From assembly GCF_001921845.1 (NCBI RefSeq), contig NZ_MSJM01000005.1:62001-126000 (forward strand): a stretch of 64,000 nt of DNA, read 5' to 3'. Under the pieces are notes generated by a model, which was not told where the DNA came from, made no database searches, and saw only the letters and a list, made by a program, of their open reading frames with translations. The position numbers and the translations under genes are program-made. Position 1 is the first letter of the stretch; each line of letters opens with the position of its first letter. Positions 1 through 7,836 of the stretch are shown piece by piece. This DNA is from Streptococcus cuniculi. GTDB taxonomy: Bacteria > Bacillota > Bacilli > Lactobacillales > Streptococcaceae.

Positions 1-124
1 CCGACTCCTTGATGTTGGCAATCAGCTTAATGGTCTGGCTAATCTCATAACCGTAGGAATCATTGGACTCCAGAATCGCTAGGATGAGAAATTCTGTCAG
101 TACAGCGGGTACAGGAAAATACAT
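1..124 (-). CDS. PadR-family transcriptional regulator, N-terminal part only
   Basis: This is the first 41 codons of a leftward gene cut by the window edge. The translation starts MYFPVPAVLTEFLILAILES and continues with a DSYGYEIS segment, which is the typical start of the PadR winged-helix domain (LLILALLxxGPxYGYEI pattern). The ATG at 122-124 follows a perfect AGGAGG box at 132-137 with seven bases between. PadR proteins usually repress a neighbouring transporter or stress gene in response to a small ligand. The target would lie outside the window. The family call is fairly safe although the ligand and function cannot be read. Confidence 0.8.
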   Translation of the reverse strand, partial: MYFPVPAVLTEFLILAILESNDSYGYEISQTIKLIANIKES

Positions 125-200
125 CTCAAGACCTCCTTTGCTTATAGTGTTTTTGAATATACGTTTTGATTTTATATATATCAAATTTTATTATATATTA

Positions 201-229
201 AATATACACCTATAATCTGGAAATGTCAA
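201..229 (-). promoter_or_regulatory. Promoter of the padR gene
   Basis: On the minus strand a TTGACA -35 box (224-229) is separated by 17 bases from a TATATT -10 box (201-206). The stretch between this promoter and the ATG is a run of AT-rich near-dyads (about 165-206) that could hold the autoregulatory operator, but no single operator can be picked out. Confidence 0.65.
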
Positions 230-238
230 CAAATCTAC

Positions 239-273
239 AAAAAAAAAACTGAAGAAAGGGAGCTTTCTTCAGT
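239..273 (-). terminator. Rho-independent terminator, end of the rnhC-lepB-recD2 transcript
   Basis: ACTGAAGAAAG (248-258) and CTTTCTTCAGT (263-273) form a perfect 11-bp stem with a four-base loop. Read leftward it is followed by ten T residues (A run 239-248 on the plus strand). It lies about 290 bases beyond the recD2 stop codon, so the dispersed repeat between them should be transcribed as 3' UTR. Confidence 0.85.
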
Positions 274-541
274 CAGAACGTAGATAAACCAAGATTTATT
301 TAAACAAGTTCAAAAGTCCTGCTAACTTACCATTCGATTTTTCGATTTTCGCGAGCGGAGCGAGCCTCATCAGCTCCTTTTCGCTGTGGTAAAAGTAGGG
401 AGTGGGACTCAATCGTGATTTCGTAGAAATCGATTATCCTCGCTCCTTTGTTTCTGGGCTCGGGCTAAAATAATCCACTGGATTATTTTACTCCGCAGGA
501 AGTCGCTACCGTCCGCACCACCTAAGAAAAGGAGCATAAAA
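274..541 (-). repeat. Dispersed intergenic repeat (3' UTR type), copy 1
   Basis: About 270 bases without a gene, nearly the same as 47140-47410 on the other strand and partly as 29250-29370. It includes the perfect hairpin TAAAATAATCC-act-GGATTATTTTA (466-490), the GTGGGACTCAATCG block (about 405-418) and a GCTCGCTCCGCTCGC-like hairpin (about 352-366, read leftward). Read leftward it ends in TCTACGTTCTGA directly before a terminator, as do the other copies. No open reading frame in it looks coding. Confidence 0.8.
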
Positions 542-563
542 GAACTTTTCTTCAGTTTGATGG

Positions 564-2933
564 TTACGTATTCTTGAAAAATGCCTGAATATCTTCTTCA
601 GTAATGCCAATCATGGGGTCAATGCTGAGGAGGTTTTCTTCGGTGAGCATGTAGGATTGGGGTGCCTCTTCTGGGGCTATGTCTGATGTGGTGTCGGTCT
701 CCAGCATCAGCTCGGTCTGCCCTGTATCAAAGCGTTCTTTGAGGTAGGTCTTGCGGACGGTGCCTGCATTTTTTACCGCGTAGTCAAAGGCGCTGTAATC
801 TCCCAAAAGGATGAGCTTGCTCTTTGAGCGAGTAATGGCGGTGTAGAGGAGGTTGCGTTGGAGCATGCGGTAGCTGGTCCGTGTGATGGGCAGAATCACC
901 ACCTGAAACTCGCTCCCCTGCGATTTGTGAATGGACATGGCATAGGCCAGGGTGATTTTGTACCATTCGTTGCGGGGGTAGACGATTTCGCTACCGTCAA
1001 AATTAATCGTGATTTCGTCTTGTTTGGAATCGGTATACTTGGCAGGTAGAAGGTCTGTAATATAGCCCAAATCCCCATTAAAGACATTGGCTTCGGTATC
1101 ATTGACCAAGTGAATGACGCGGTCTCCTTGGCGGAAATGGGTATCATTTTGGAGAAATTCCAGTTGGCCTTCTGCGAGCGGATTGAGGAGGGCTTGGGTC
1201 GTGATATTGAGCTGGTCAATCCCTGCTTGACCCCGATACATGGGGGCAAGGATTTGGACTTCCTGTGCCTTGATTCCAGACTGAACGGCTGCGCTGACAA
1301 TTCTGTCGATGAGGGCGGGAATCTGTTCGTTCTGGGCTTCAAAGTAGGAACGGTCAGCCTTTTTCTCTCGGAAATCAGGGGGCAGATGTCCCTGACGGAT
1401 ATGATTAGCCAAGGTCACAATGGTTGAATCATCGGATTGTCGGAAGATTTTTTCCAAGGTAATGCTTGGGATAGCGGGAATTTTCAGCAGGTCAGCGAGG
1501 ACTTGACCGGGGCTGACAGACGGGAGCTGCTCGGCATCACCGACAATCAAGACCTGTGTATTGGAGGAAATATGCTGAAAGAGCTGATTGGCAAGCCAAG
1601 TGTCCACCATGGAAAATTCGTCAATGATGATAAATTCAGCATCTAGATAGTCATCGCGGTAGCTTTCTTCTTGTCCTTCGGTCAAGCCCAGATGCCTGTG
1701 GATGGTCGCACTTGGAAGTCCCGTCAATTCATTCATCCGCCTAGCCGCTCGACCTGTTGGCGCAGCTAGTAAAATCGGGCAATCTCCCATCACCTTGGTC
1801 AGGTTGATTCCATGGAGCATAGCGTAGATGGAAATGATACCATTGATGACCGTTGTTTTACCAGTTCCGGGTCCTCCAGTTAGGATAAAGAGGGGATTGT
1901 TGAGGGCTTGGTGAATGGCCTGCTTTTGAATCGTATCGTAGCGAAAACCAGAGACTTGCTCGACTTCTGCGATGGCTTCATCAATCTTTTCAGCAGGAAA
2001 GGTGTGGATTTCTTGCTTGTCTAGCAAGCGTTTGAGTTGCTTGTGAATGCCTTGCTCTGCAAAAAAGAGGGAGTTGTCAAAGATTTTGGTGTCTACTTGC
2101 TGGACCTTGCCATCTTGAATCAAGCCTGTCAATTCCTGTGCGACAAGGGCAGGGTCTAGCTCCACTCTGCGGGCTGTTTCCAGCACTTCTATGGTGTGTT
2201 CGAGTAGGTCACGGGCTTCGACATAGGTATCGCCTGTTTCCATGGACTGGTGAATCAGACTAAAGAGCATGGCCGCTCGAAAACGCTGCGGCGAGTCGCT
2301 TGCAATCCCTAGGTTTTCTGCAATCTTATCGGCGATGGTAAAGCCCAGCCCTTGAACATCTTCTACCAGTTGATAGGGATTTTCTTGGATGATGTCCAGC
2401 GTTTTTTCCTTGTACTGGTCTTGGATTTGAAAGGCGAGTTTGTTGGGAATGCCGTATTCTGCCAGCTTTGCCAGAGTGACCTCTGTTCCATAGTTGAAGC
2501 GCAGTTTCTCAATAAATGCCTGACGATTTTTAGCAGAAAGTCCTGTGATTTGCGTCAGCTTTTCAGGTTGAGCTAAGATGTGGTCGATGGTATTTTCGCC
2601 GTAGAGTTCGACGATTTTCTCAGCAGTTTTGCGCCCGATTCCCTTAAATTGATCGCTAGAAAAATACTTGACCAAGCCAGCAGAGGTTGGTTTGCTGCGT
2701 TCATAGCGCGTGATTTGTAGCTGTTGACCGTATTTAGGGTGGGTGACCAAGTGTCCGTAAAATTGATAATCTTCCCCCTCAATGACATCAGCAATCGTTC
2801 CTGTCACGATGATTTCATAGTCATCATAGTCACTATCGGTATCCTCAATCTCAAGGAGCAAAATTTTGTAAAAATTGGACGGGTTTTCAAAGATGATGCG
2901 GTCAATGGTTCCTGTAAAATAAACTTCACTCAT
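564..2933 (-). CDS. recD2: RecD2-type SF1 DNA helicase (ATP-dependent exodeoxyribonuclease alpha-like)
   Basis: A 789-residue 5'-3' DNA helicase of the RecD2 (YrrC) family, acting alone rather than in a RecBCD complex, with roles in replication-fork and repair transactions. An OB-like N-terminal region is followed by helix-hairpin-helix repeats (about 95-190, with GIGRKTAEKI), a Walker A GGPGTGKTT (about 351), Walker B IIDEFSMVD (about 435), a QGSEF motif V region and the motif VI stretch AITRSKSKL near the C terminus. The length fits the family. The start ATG (2931-2933) follows an AGGAACT ribosome site. It is the last gene of a leftward rnhC-lepB-recD2 group. Confidence in the family is high. 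Confidence 0.95.
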   Translation of the reverse strand: MSEVYFTGTIDRIIFENPSNFYKILLLEIEDTDSDYDDYEIIVTGTIADVIEGEDYQFYGHLVTHPKYGQQLQITRYERSKPTSAGLVKYFSSDQFKGIGRKTAEKIVELYGENTIDHILAQPEKLTQITGLSAKNRQAFIEKLRFNYGTEVTLAKLAEYGIPNKLAFQIQDQYKEKTLDIIQENPYQLVEDVQGLGFTIADKIAENLGIASDSPQRFRAAMLFSLIHQSMETGDTYVEARDLLEHTIEVLETARRVELDPALVAQELTGLIQDGKVQQVDTKIFDNSLFFAEQGIHKQLKRLLDKQEIHTFPAEKIDEAIAEVEQVSGFRYDTIQKQAIHQALNNPLFILTGGPGTGKTTVINGIISIYAMLHGINLTKVMGDCPILLAAPTGRAARRMNELTGLPSATIHRHLGLTEGQEESYRDDYLDAEFIIIDEFSMVDTWLANQLFQHISSNTQVLIVGDAEQLPSVSPGQVLADLLKIPAIPSITLEKIFRQSDDSTIVTLANHIRQGHLPPDFREKKADRSYFEAQNEQIPALIDRIVSAAVQSGIKAQEVQILAPMYRGQAGIDQLNITTQALLNPLAEGQLEFLQNDTHFRQGDRVIHLVNDTEANVFNGDLGYITDLLPAKYTDSKQDEITINFDGSEIVYPRNEWYKITLAYAMSIHKSQGSEFQVVILPITRTSYRMLQRNLLYTAITRSKSKLILLGDYSAFDYAVKNAGTVRKTYLKERFDTGQTELMLETDTTSDIAPEEAPQSYMLTEENLLSIDPMIGITEEDIQAFFKNT

Positions 2934-3033
2934 ATCAGTTCCTAGTTCTATAAGCTATTGAAAAATCACAAGCCACTCGCTCTCCAGGTGCGAATTGATG
3001 CTGGATATGCGCTTGATAAGCCTGTGATTGATT

Positions 3034-3627
3034 TTAAAAGCCTTGGATACGATTAAATGGGTAGACACGGGAGATGATTTTACCCTTGATGGCCGTTTTT
3101 CTAAAGGTTCCGACTTTACGGCTATCTGCTGATACGAGGCGATCGTCTCCTAGGAGATAGTATTGCCCCTCAGGGATTTCGATGGTGAAAGTAGAGTTCC
3201 CTTGTGCGTCTAAGGTGAAAGCTGATGCGTCTTGCGCACTCGCCTGAAAGTTTGGGTTATAAGAATAGGTGGATTGGAGCTTGTCTTTGGCAAATGCTGC
3301 CTTATACTCTTCCAAATATTTTTCTTTAACTTCCTGGCCATTGACGTAGAGAGTGTCATTTTCATAGTGGATAGTGTCGCCAGGCAGTCCGATGAGGCGT
3401 TTTACAATCAATTTTTCTTTGCCAGCATCATCTATCTCGCTTGCGACTACGATGTCAAAGCGGTCAATTTTTCCAATTTTTAGCATGACTAGTGCATCCT
3501 TGTCGCGCAAGGTGGGGTCCATTGAATGTCCTTCAACGCTCACCAAACTCCAGATAAATAATCTGGAAAGCAGAATCAGTACGAGAATAAAGGAAAAGAA
3601 GCCCCATTCTTTCAAAAAATGTTTCAT
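3034..3627 (-). CDS. lepB: Signal peptidase I
   Basis: A 198-residue membrane-bound type I signal peptidase that removes signal peptides from exported proteins on the outer face of the membrane. One N-terminal transmembrane segment (residues about 10-31) is followed by box B EGHSMDPTL with catalytic Ser35, box D VKRLIGLPGD with general-base Lys76, and box E GDDRLVSADSRKVG. I take the ATG at 3625-3627 because it has a GAGG ribosome site and stays clear of rnhC; an in-frame start 57 bases upstream would overlap rnhC and put polar residues before the membrane anchor. It lies 10 bases after the rnhC stop and about 100 bases before recD2. Confidence 0.95.
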   Translation of the reverse strand: MKHFLKEWGFFSFILVLILLSRLFIWSLVSVEGHSMDPTLRDKDALVMLKIGKIDRFDIVVASEIDDAGKEKLIVKRLIGLPGDTIHYENDTLYVNGQEVKEKYLEEYKAAFAKDKLQSTYSYNPNFQASAQDASAFTLDAQGNSTFTIEIPEGQYYLLGDDRLVSADSRKVGTFRKTAIKGKIISRVYPFNRIQGF

Positions 3628-3637
3628 TGATAAAACC

Positions 3638-4537
3638 TCATTTACGATGTGATAAAAGCGCTTGTGCCTTTTGGGTATTGGCAAAGTGCAGTTTGGCAGT
3701 TTTTTCTAGTCCTGCCATGCCGTATTGGGCAAGGATGTCGCGCGCGACGTAATCAGACTTTTTCCCAGCACCAGAGGGTAGGGAATACCCGATTTCGTGG
3801 CTTAATTGGGCTAAATTTTCTAAAAACATGGCACGTGCGATAATGGATGATACGGCGACAGCCAAGTATTTTCCTTCGGCCTTTTCTTCTAATGTGACAG
3901 GATTTGGAAAGCGATTGGCTTCTTGAGCCAGGTAGCGATTGTAGTTCTTGCTGCTAGTAAAGGCATCGATGACAATCTGTTCTGGTGCCACTCCCTTTTG
4001 CAAAAGCAGGAAAATCGCCTGATTATGCAGGGCAACCTTGACAGAGACCGCATTGTAGCCTCGTTCAATGACCTCATTGTATTTTTTGGGGGTAAGTAGC
4101 AGGGCCTGATGCGGAATTTTCTCTTTTAACAAGGGTGCGATTTGGCAGATTTTTTGGTCTGTCAATCGTTTGGAATCATCAACACCTAATGACTTGAGAA
4201 AGGCATGGTCGCTTGGAGTGACGAAACTCGCAACGACCGCAAGTCCACCAAAATAAGAACCATTTCCCACCTCGTCTGTTCCAATCATGGGAACCTGCTG
4301 CGACAGGTCTTGCTTGGGAGTTGTTTTTTCTGCTTGATATCCCCATTTCTGGGCATGAAGATTAGCGTGTTCTCCCTGAAACATGACCTTTCCAGACTGA
4401 TAAAGGGTGATGCTGACGCCATCTACCTTGAAAAATGCCTCTACATAGGGATTGTTACTCGGCTGTTGGTAGGCAGTATAGTAGGCCTTGATTTTCTCTT
4501 TCTGTCTCTTATCTACAGTTATCACAAGATTGTTCAT
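3638..4537 (-). CDS. rnhC: Ribonuclease HIII
   Basis: A 299-residue RNase HIII, which cuts RNA in RNA-DNA hybrids such as R-loops and primers. The TBP-like N-terminal substrate-binding domain (about 1-75) is followed by the RNase H fold with the [13 protein letters not shown] motif (Asp88, Glu89), VDDSKRLTD (about 119-127) and VIDAFTSS, which carry the metal-binding acidic residues. Length is normal. The start codon is preceded by an extended -10 box only six bases upstream and by no usual ribosome site, so the mRNA may be leaderless. Downstream lepB and recD2 follow on the same strand. Confidence 0.95.
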   Translation of the reverse strand: MNNLVITVDKRQKEKIKAYYTAYQQPSNNPYVEAFFKVDGVSITLYQSGKVMFQGEHANLHAQKWGYQAEKTTPKQDLSQQVPMIGTDEVGNGSYFGGLAVVASFVTPSDHAFLKSLGVDDSKRLTDQKICQIAPLLKEKIPHQALLLTPKKYNEVIERGYNAVSVKVALHNQAIFLLLQKGVAPEQIVIDAFTSSKNYNRYLAQEANRFPNPVTLEEKAEGKYLAVAVSSIIARAMFLENLAQLSHEIGYSLPSGAGKKSDYVARDILAQYGMAGLEKTAKLHFANTQKAQALLSHRK

Positions 4538-4543
4538 CTTCTT

Positions 4544-4549
4544 ATTATA
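4544..4549 (-). promoter_or_regulatory. Extended -10 box immediately before rnhC (predicted leaderless start)
   Basis: On the minus strand TGA-TATAAT is followed by AAGAAG and then the rnhC ATG. Six bases separate the -10 box from the A of ATG, so transcription should begin at or next to the start codon. No good -35 box is seen, which is usual for extended -10 promoters. Confidence 0.65.
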
Positions 4550-4581
4550 TCACAAAGAAGCCGAAGTGGGACAATCGGGTG

Positions 4582-4659
4582 AAAAACAAACACTCCGAGA
4601 TATCAGTAAATCACAGAGTGTTTGAGGAGATTTTATGAAAAAGAAAAGTTTTTTAGGAT
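4582..4659 (-). ncRNA. csRNA-like small RNA A (CiaR-type, anti-Shine-Dalgarno RNA)
   Basis: Predicted leftward RNA of about 75-80 bases between the CPBP gene and rnhC. Read on the minus strand it runs from the -10 box TATACT through ATCCTAAA, then TTTTTCATAAAATCTCCTC, and ends in a terminator with a 9-bp stem (CAAACACTC 4587-4595 pairing with GAGTGTTTG 4616-4624) and five T residues. The central part is complementary to a ribosome site plus ATG (GAGGAGATTTTATG). This is the layout of the cia-dependent small RNAs (csRNAs) of streptococci. Two sequence relatives lie at 12174 and 12607. Boundaries are inferred from promoter and terminator. Confidence 0.8.
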
Positions 4660-4665
4660 AGATAC

Positions 4666-4698
4666 AGTATAGCGCAATAAACTTAAATTTTTCTTAAC
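4666..4698 (-). promoter_or_regulatory. CiaR binding site and promoter of small RNA A
   Basis: On the minus strand GTTAAG (4698-4693), five A residues, and TTTAAG (4687-4682) form the direct repeat known for the response regulator CiaR (NTTAAG-N5-WTTAAG). Ten bases later comes TATACT (4671-4666). In pneumococcal csRNA promoters the repeat occupies the -35 region at this same distance from the -10 box, so activation by CiaRH is the expected mode. Confidence 0.85.
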
Positions 4699-4715
4699 GA
4701 TCTCTGAAATCATTC

Positions 4716-5465
4716 CTAGGGCCAGATTTGCTTGTCTATCAGCCGTTGGATTTGTTTTGGTCGGATGAGAATAAAGGCGATAACCGTGACAAATAGCCAG
4801 ATGAGAAAGGGAACGAGTCTTGGTTTTGAGGTGGAGTCTGTACCCGCAGTTGCTAAAATGGCAGCAAAGTCAATCATAAAATGAATAAAAATTGTCCACC
4901 ACAAGCTGCGCGTGCGAATGACAACGGCAGAAAAGTAGATTCCCATTGCCATAGCATAGTAAACCTGAAATAGGGTGACATCAAGTGGTTGAGTACGTAG
5001 GTTTCCCAGATGAGCCAGTCCGAAAACCAAACTTGACAGAAGGACAGCTTGCAGGACATTCTTGTAAGAATGCAGCCCGTCTTTAAAGGCGATTTGTAAC
5101 AGAATGCCACGGCAAATGTACTCTTCCACAAATCCAGCTCCCAGAGCCGTTATCAAGGCAACGGGCAAATAGTTCAGATGTTCTACAAGTCCAAAGACCA
5201 ACAGAGGAATGCAGACGAGAAAGAGGTAGACAAAATTGATCCAGTTGACCCGTAATTGCTCTCCTACTCCAATACGAGCTTTTAGTGGCATTGTTAAATG
5301 GAGAAAGTGATGCCCGACTAGGTAGAAAATACAGGCCAGTAAGCCTGTTTTGATAACATAGTAGGTAGTACCAGTGAAGAAGTAGCTGAGAAACCCCAAG
5401 CCCCAATTAGCTCCGAGTAATAGTAGGCCATAGAGGCAGAGTTGTTGCGATGATGTTTTTGTCAT
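4716..5465 (-). CDS. CPBP-family intramembrane protease (Abi-type)
   Basis: A 249-residue polytopic membrane protein with the three motifs of CPBP (CAAX protease and bacteriocin-processing) glutamic endopeptidases: EEYICR (Glu114, Glu115, Arg119), FGLAH (His152) and HFMID (His195, Asp199). About seven to eight hydrophobic segments are present. In streptococci such genes often give self-protection against bacteriocins or process peptides, but no bacteriocin gene is adjacent here. It sits upstream of small RNA A on the same strand. The fold is clear and the substrate unknown. Confidence 0.88.
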   Translation of the reverse strand: MTKTSSQQLCLYGLLLLGANWGLGFLSYFFTGTTYYVIKTGLLACIFYLVGHHFLHLTMPLKARIGVGEQLRVNWINFVYLFLVCIPLLVFGLVEHLNYLPVALITALGAGFVEEYICRGILLQIAFKDGLHSYKNVLQAVLLSSLVFGLAHLGNLRTQPLDVTLFQVYYAMAMGIYFSAVVIRTRSLWWTIFIHFMIDFAAILATAGTDSTSKPRLVPFLIWLFVTVIAFILIRPKQIQRLIDKQIWP

Positions 5466-5501
5466 CTTGTCTCCTTTAGTCTTATTTATGTTCGGTGATA
5501 G

Positions 5502-6368
5502 CTAGCGATTTCCCAACCCTTGTTCAAAACTACTTGATACTGCCTTAACAGAAATTATCTCAAGGGTAAAAGGGTGAGTAAAGGTGAGCTTGTGGGCATG
5601 GAGCATGAGCCTACTAGCAGGAATCGTGCTGTAGAGAGGATCTCCGATAATGGCATATCCGTGATGAGAGAGATGGACTCTGATTTGATGTGTTCGTCCC
5701 GTTTCTAACTGGCAGGCAACAAGGCTCGTTTTTCCTAGTGTTTTTAATCGAGTGACATGGGTAAGGGCTGGCTGCCCTTTTTGCGGGTCGACCACTCGTT
5801 TGCGTCTGTCATGGCGGTGGCGTCCGATTTTATCTGTTATGGTCTGTGTGTGTTCTGGGAATCGTCCTTGGCAGAGGGCCAGGTATTCACGGAAAATCAC
5901 CTTGTCTTCCAAGAGTCGATTGAGAATCGGTAGGATAAAAGGATTTTTGGCAAATACAATCGCACCGCTGGTCTCCATATCGAGACGATGCACGACATAG
6001 CAGGTTTGCTGGACATAAGCGGACACATGATTGAGCAGGGCGATTTCAGTCGGCTCATTGCCATGGGTCTTCATGCCTTCAGGCTTATTGACCACAATCA
6101 GGTGTTCATCCTCATAGAGAACATCGACTAATTCACTTTTCCCCCAAGGAATGGCTTTTTCGGGATAATCTTCCTCATCAAAGATGAGTTCTAGCTGGTC
6201 ACCTGCCGTAATCGGGCTCTGCCAGTTGATGACTTGCTCGTTTACGCGGACATGTTTTTTGGTGCGCAGGAAATGGCGAATTTTGCGCGGAATCAAAAAG
6301 TAATCTTCCAAGGCTTCCTTTACCGTCATAGCGGGAAATTGAGCAGGAATGGTAATGGTATATTTCAT
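5502..6368 (-). CDS. RluA/RluD-family RNA pseudouridine synthase
   Basis: A 288-residue enzyme that converts uridines of ribosomal RNA or tRNA to pseudouridine. An S4-like RNA-binding N-terminal part (about 15-65) precedes the catalytic domain with HRLDMETSG, in which Asp130 is the expected catalytic residue, and the late motif GRTHQIRVHLSHHG. I start at the ATG 6366-6368, four bases after the stop of the reductase gene; a longer in-frame start would lie inside that gene. Translational coupling is likely because only a weak ribosome site is seen. Which of the several RluA-type paralogues this is cannot be told from sequence alone. Confidence 0.9.
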   Translation of the reverse strand: MKYTITIPAQFPAMTVKEALEDYFLIPRKIRHFLRTKKHVRVNEQVINWQSPITAGDQLELIFDEEDYPEKAIPWGKSELVDVLYEDEHLIVVNKPEGMKTHGNEPTEIALLNHVSAYVQQTCYVVHRLDMETSGAIVFAKNPFILPILNRLLEDKVIFREYLALCQGRFPEHTQTITDKIGRHRHDRRKRVVDPQKGQPALTHVTRLKTLGKTSLVACQLETGRTHQIRVHLSHHGYAIIGDPLYSTIPASRLMLHAHKLTFTHPFTLEIISVKAVSSSFEQGLGNR

Positions 6369-6372
6369 AGGC

Positions 6373-7341
6373 TTACAAACTTGAAGAGTGCTTTGGTTGC
6401 ACCTTTTCAGCAGGATTGATGAAATGCATGGCGTTGTTAACAGCAGTCGGGGCTTCACCCAGACCCGTTGCAATCAAGTCCACTTTTCCCTCGTAAGAAC
6501 AACAGTCACCGACCGCATAGATACCCGGGATAGAAGTTTCTTGCTTGCTATTGACGAGAATGCGATGGCGTTGCAACTCCAGTCCCCATTCCTTCAAACT
6601 ACCGACAGACGATTTGAAACCGTAGTTGACAAAGAGATGGTCAAAGGGCAAGTTCAGGCTTTCATCACTTTTGACCTTGGTCAATTCAATTGCTGTCGCA
6701 AGTCCATTTTCTCCTTGAAGGGCTTTAGGAATATAGGGAGTATGAATCGTCACCGTGGATGATTTGAGGGCTTCGACACTATGTTCCATAGCACGGAAGT
6801 GATCCCTCCGGTGCACAATTTGAGTGCTTTTAGCGATTGGCTCAAAGGCTAGTGACCAGTCCACCGCAGAATCTCCTCCTCCAAGCACGACCACATGTTG
6901 CCCCGCATATTGCTGGATATTGGCCACGTGATAGTGAATGTTTTCAAAGTCCTCCGCATGCTCAAGCTCTAGCGGACGCGGTTTGAAAGCCCCGCCTCCC
7001 ATAGCGATGATAATAGCCTTTGAAGCATGCTCCCCTTTTGAAGTGGTAATGGTGAAATGCTCGCCTTGTGCAATACCCGTCACGGTTTCATTGAGGCAAA
7101 TGCTGGTCTCAAAAGGTTCTAATTGCGCAAGGAGATTGTCTGTTAATTCCTGACCTGTCAGACGTGGAAAGGCTGGAATATCCAAGATGGTCTTTTCAGG
7201 ATACAAAATAGCAGGCTGACCACCCAGTTGGGGGAGGGAGTCAATGATTTTTACCTTAGCTTGGCGTAAATGCGCATAAAAAGCAGTAAATAGACCTACA
7301 GGGCCGCCTCCAATAATCGTAATATCATACAGTTCCGTCAT
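6373..7341 (-). CDS. Ferredoxin/flavodoxin-NADP+ reductase, thioredoxin reductase-like type
   Basis: A 322-residue FAD enzyme of the YumC-type ferredoxin-NADP reductase family. It has an FAD-binding GGGPVGLFTAF motif (residues 11-21), a central NADP-binding GGGDSAVDWS motif (about 155-165) and a C-terminal GDCCSYEGKVDLIATG stretch. It lacks the redox-active CxxC of true thioredoxin reductases, which separates the two families. Role: electron transfer between NADPH and ferredoxin or flavodoxin, for example to NrdI or iron-sulfur assembly. It leads a two-gene leftward operon with the pseudouridine synthase. Confidence 0.92.
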   Translation of the reverse strand: MTELYDITIIGGGPVGLFTAFYAHLRQAKVKIIDSLPQLGGQPAILYPEKTILDIPAFPRLTGQELTDNLLAQLEPFETSICLNETVTGIAQGEHFTITTSKGEHASKAIIIAMGGGAFKPRPLELEHAEDFENIHYHVANIQQYAGQHVVVLGGGDSAVDWSLAFEPIAKSTQIVHRRDHFRAMEHSVEALKSSTVTIHTPYIPKALQGENGLATAIELTKVKSDESLNLPFDHLFVNYGFKSSVGSLKEWGLELQRHRILVNSKQETSIPGIYAVGDCCSYEGKVDLIATGLGEAPTAVNNAMHFINPAEKVQPKHSSSL

Positions 7342-7406
7342 TCAAATGCCTCTTTTCAATCAGAATATTTCTATTTTACCACAATCTATGCGCTATCGCT
7401 CAAATG

Positions 7407-7433
7407 AAAAAACAAATGACAATCTGTCATTTG
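7407..7433 (-). terminator. Terminator overlapping the stop codon of the 85-residue membrane protein
   Basis: CAAATGACA (7413-7421) and TGTCATTTG (7425-7433) form a perfect 9-bp stem with a three-base loop; read leftward it is followed by six T residues. The stop codon TGA (7427-7429) lies inside the stem. Confidence 0.8.
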
Positions 7434-7684
7434 CGATGGTTGCGATGGGTCACTAAAAAGGCAATGCCATAGAGGAGACACAGGACGACAACGCCTTCGA
7501 ACAGGTAGACAAAGAGGGCAGGATAAATCCACATTTGCGTCCAAGCAAGCCAGCAAAGAACTATCAGGATAATCTTTCCTTTATCAGAGAGATGGCGCTT
7601 GAGAAACCATTCTAAAAAATCTTCGTTTGACCTGCCACGAGTTTCACGGTATTCTTGACGGATTTTTTTGAAAGGATGATACAT
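7427..7684 (-). CDS. Small membrane protein of unknown function
   Basis: An 85-residue protein not recognised by family. The first 45 residues are charged and basic (FKKIRQEYRETRGRSNEDF), followed by two hydrophobic segments (about 37-55 and 58-78) and a basic tail HRNHRK. It has its own CGGAGAG ribosome site and its own terminator, so it is a monocistronic gene rather than a spurious frame. A near-consensus cre-like site lies just upstream. No function is proposed. Confidence 0.7.
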   Translation of the reverse strand: MYHPFKKIRQEYRETRGRSNEDFLEWFLKRHLSDKGKIILIVLCWLAWTQMWIYPALFVYLFEGVVVLCLLYGIAFLVTHRNHRK

Positions 7685-7699
7685 GGGGCTCTCCGTTCT

Positions 7700-7714
7700 T
7701 GTTAGCGCTTTCTT
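7700..7714 (-). promoter_or_regulatory. Near-consensus cre (CcpA) site before the 85-residue gene
   Basis: On the minus strand AAGAAAGCGCTAACA matches WTGNAANCGNWNNCW except at position 2. It lies about 15-30 bases before the ATG (7684), where CcpA would act as a road-block repressor. Confidence 0.4.
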
Positions 7715-7799
7715 TTTAGTCTACCATAAATTGAAAGGCTTTTCCAGCTCCTACAAGCCGTTTTGAAGGTTCTATCGGGTCGAATGGCGCAAAATGTAG

Positions 7800-7805
7800 T
7801 ATAAT
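7800..7805 (+). promoter_or_regulatory. -10 box of pbp2A
   Basis: A consensus TATAAT lies 31 bases before the pbp2A ATG, after which GAAAGAGAGAGG provides the ribosome site. No convincing -35 box lies 16-18 bases upstream. Confidence 0.5.
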
Positions 7806-7836
7806 GGTACAAAATTAAGTAGAAAGAGAGAGGGTT

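Noticed and set aside
3628-3684. Longer lepB start overlapping rnhC
   Set aside because: Adds a polar, basic segment before the membrane anchor and has no ribosome site; ATG 3627 has GAGG.
4635-4661. Mini ORF MKKKSFLG with a GAGGAG ribosome site and ATG on the plus strand
   Set aside because: It is the complement of the anti-Shine-Dalgarno/anti-AUG core of small RNA A, so a ribosome site and start codon appear there by necessity.
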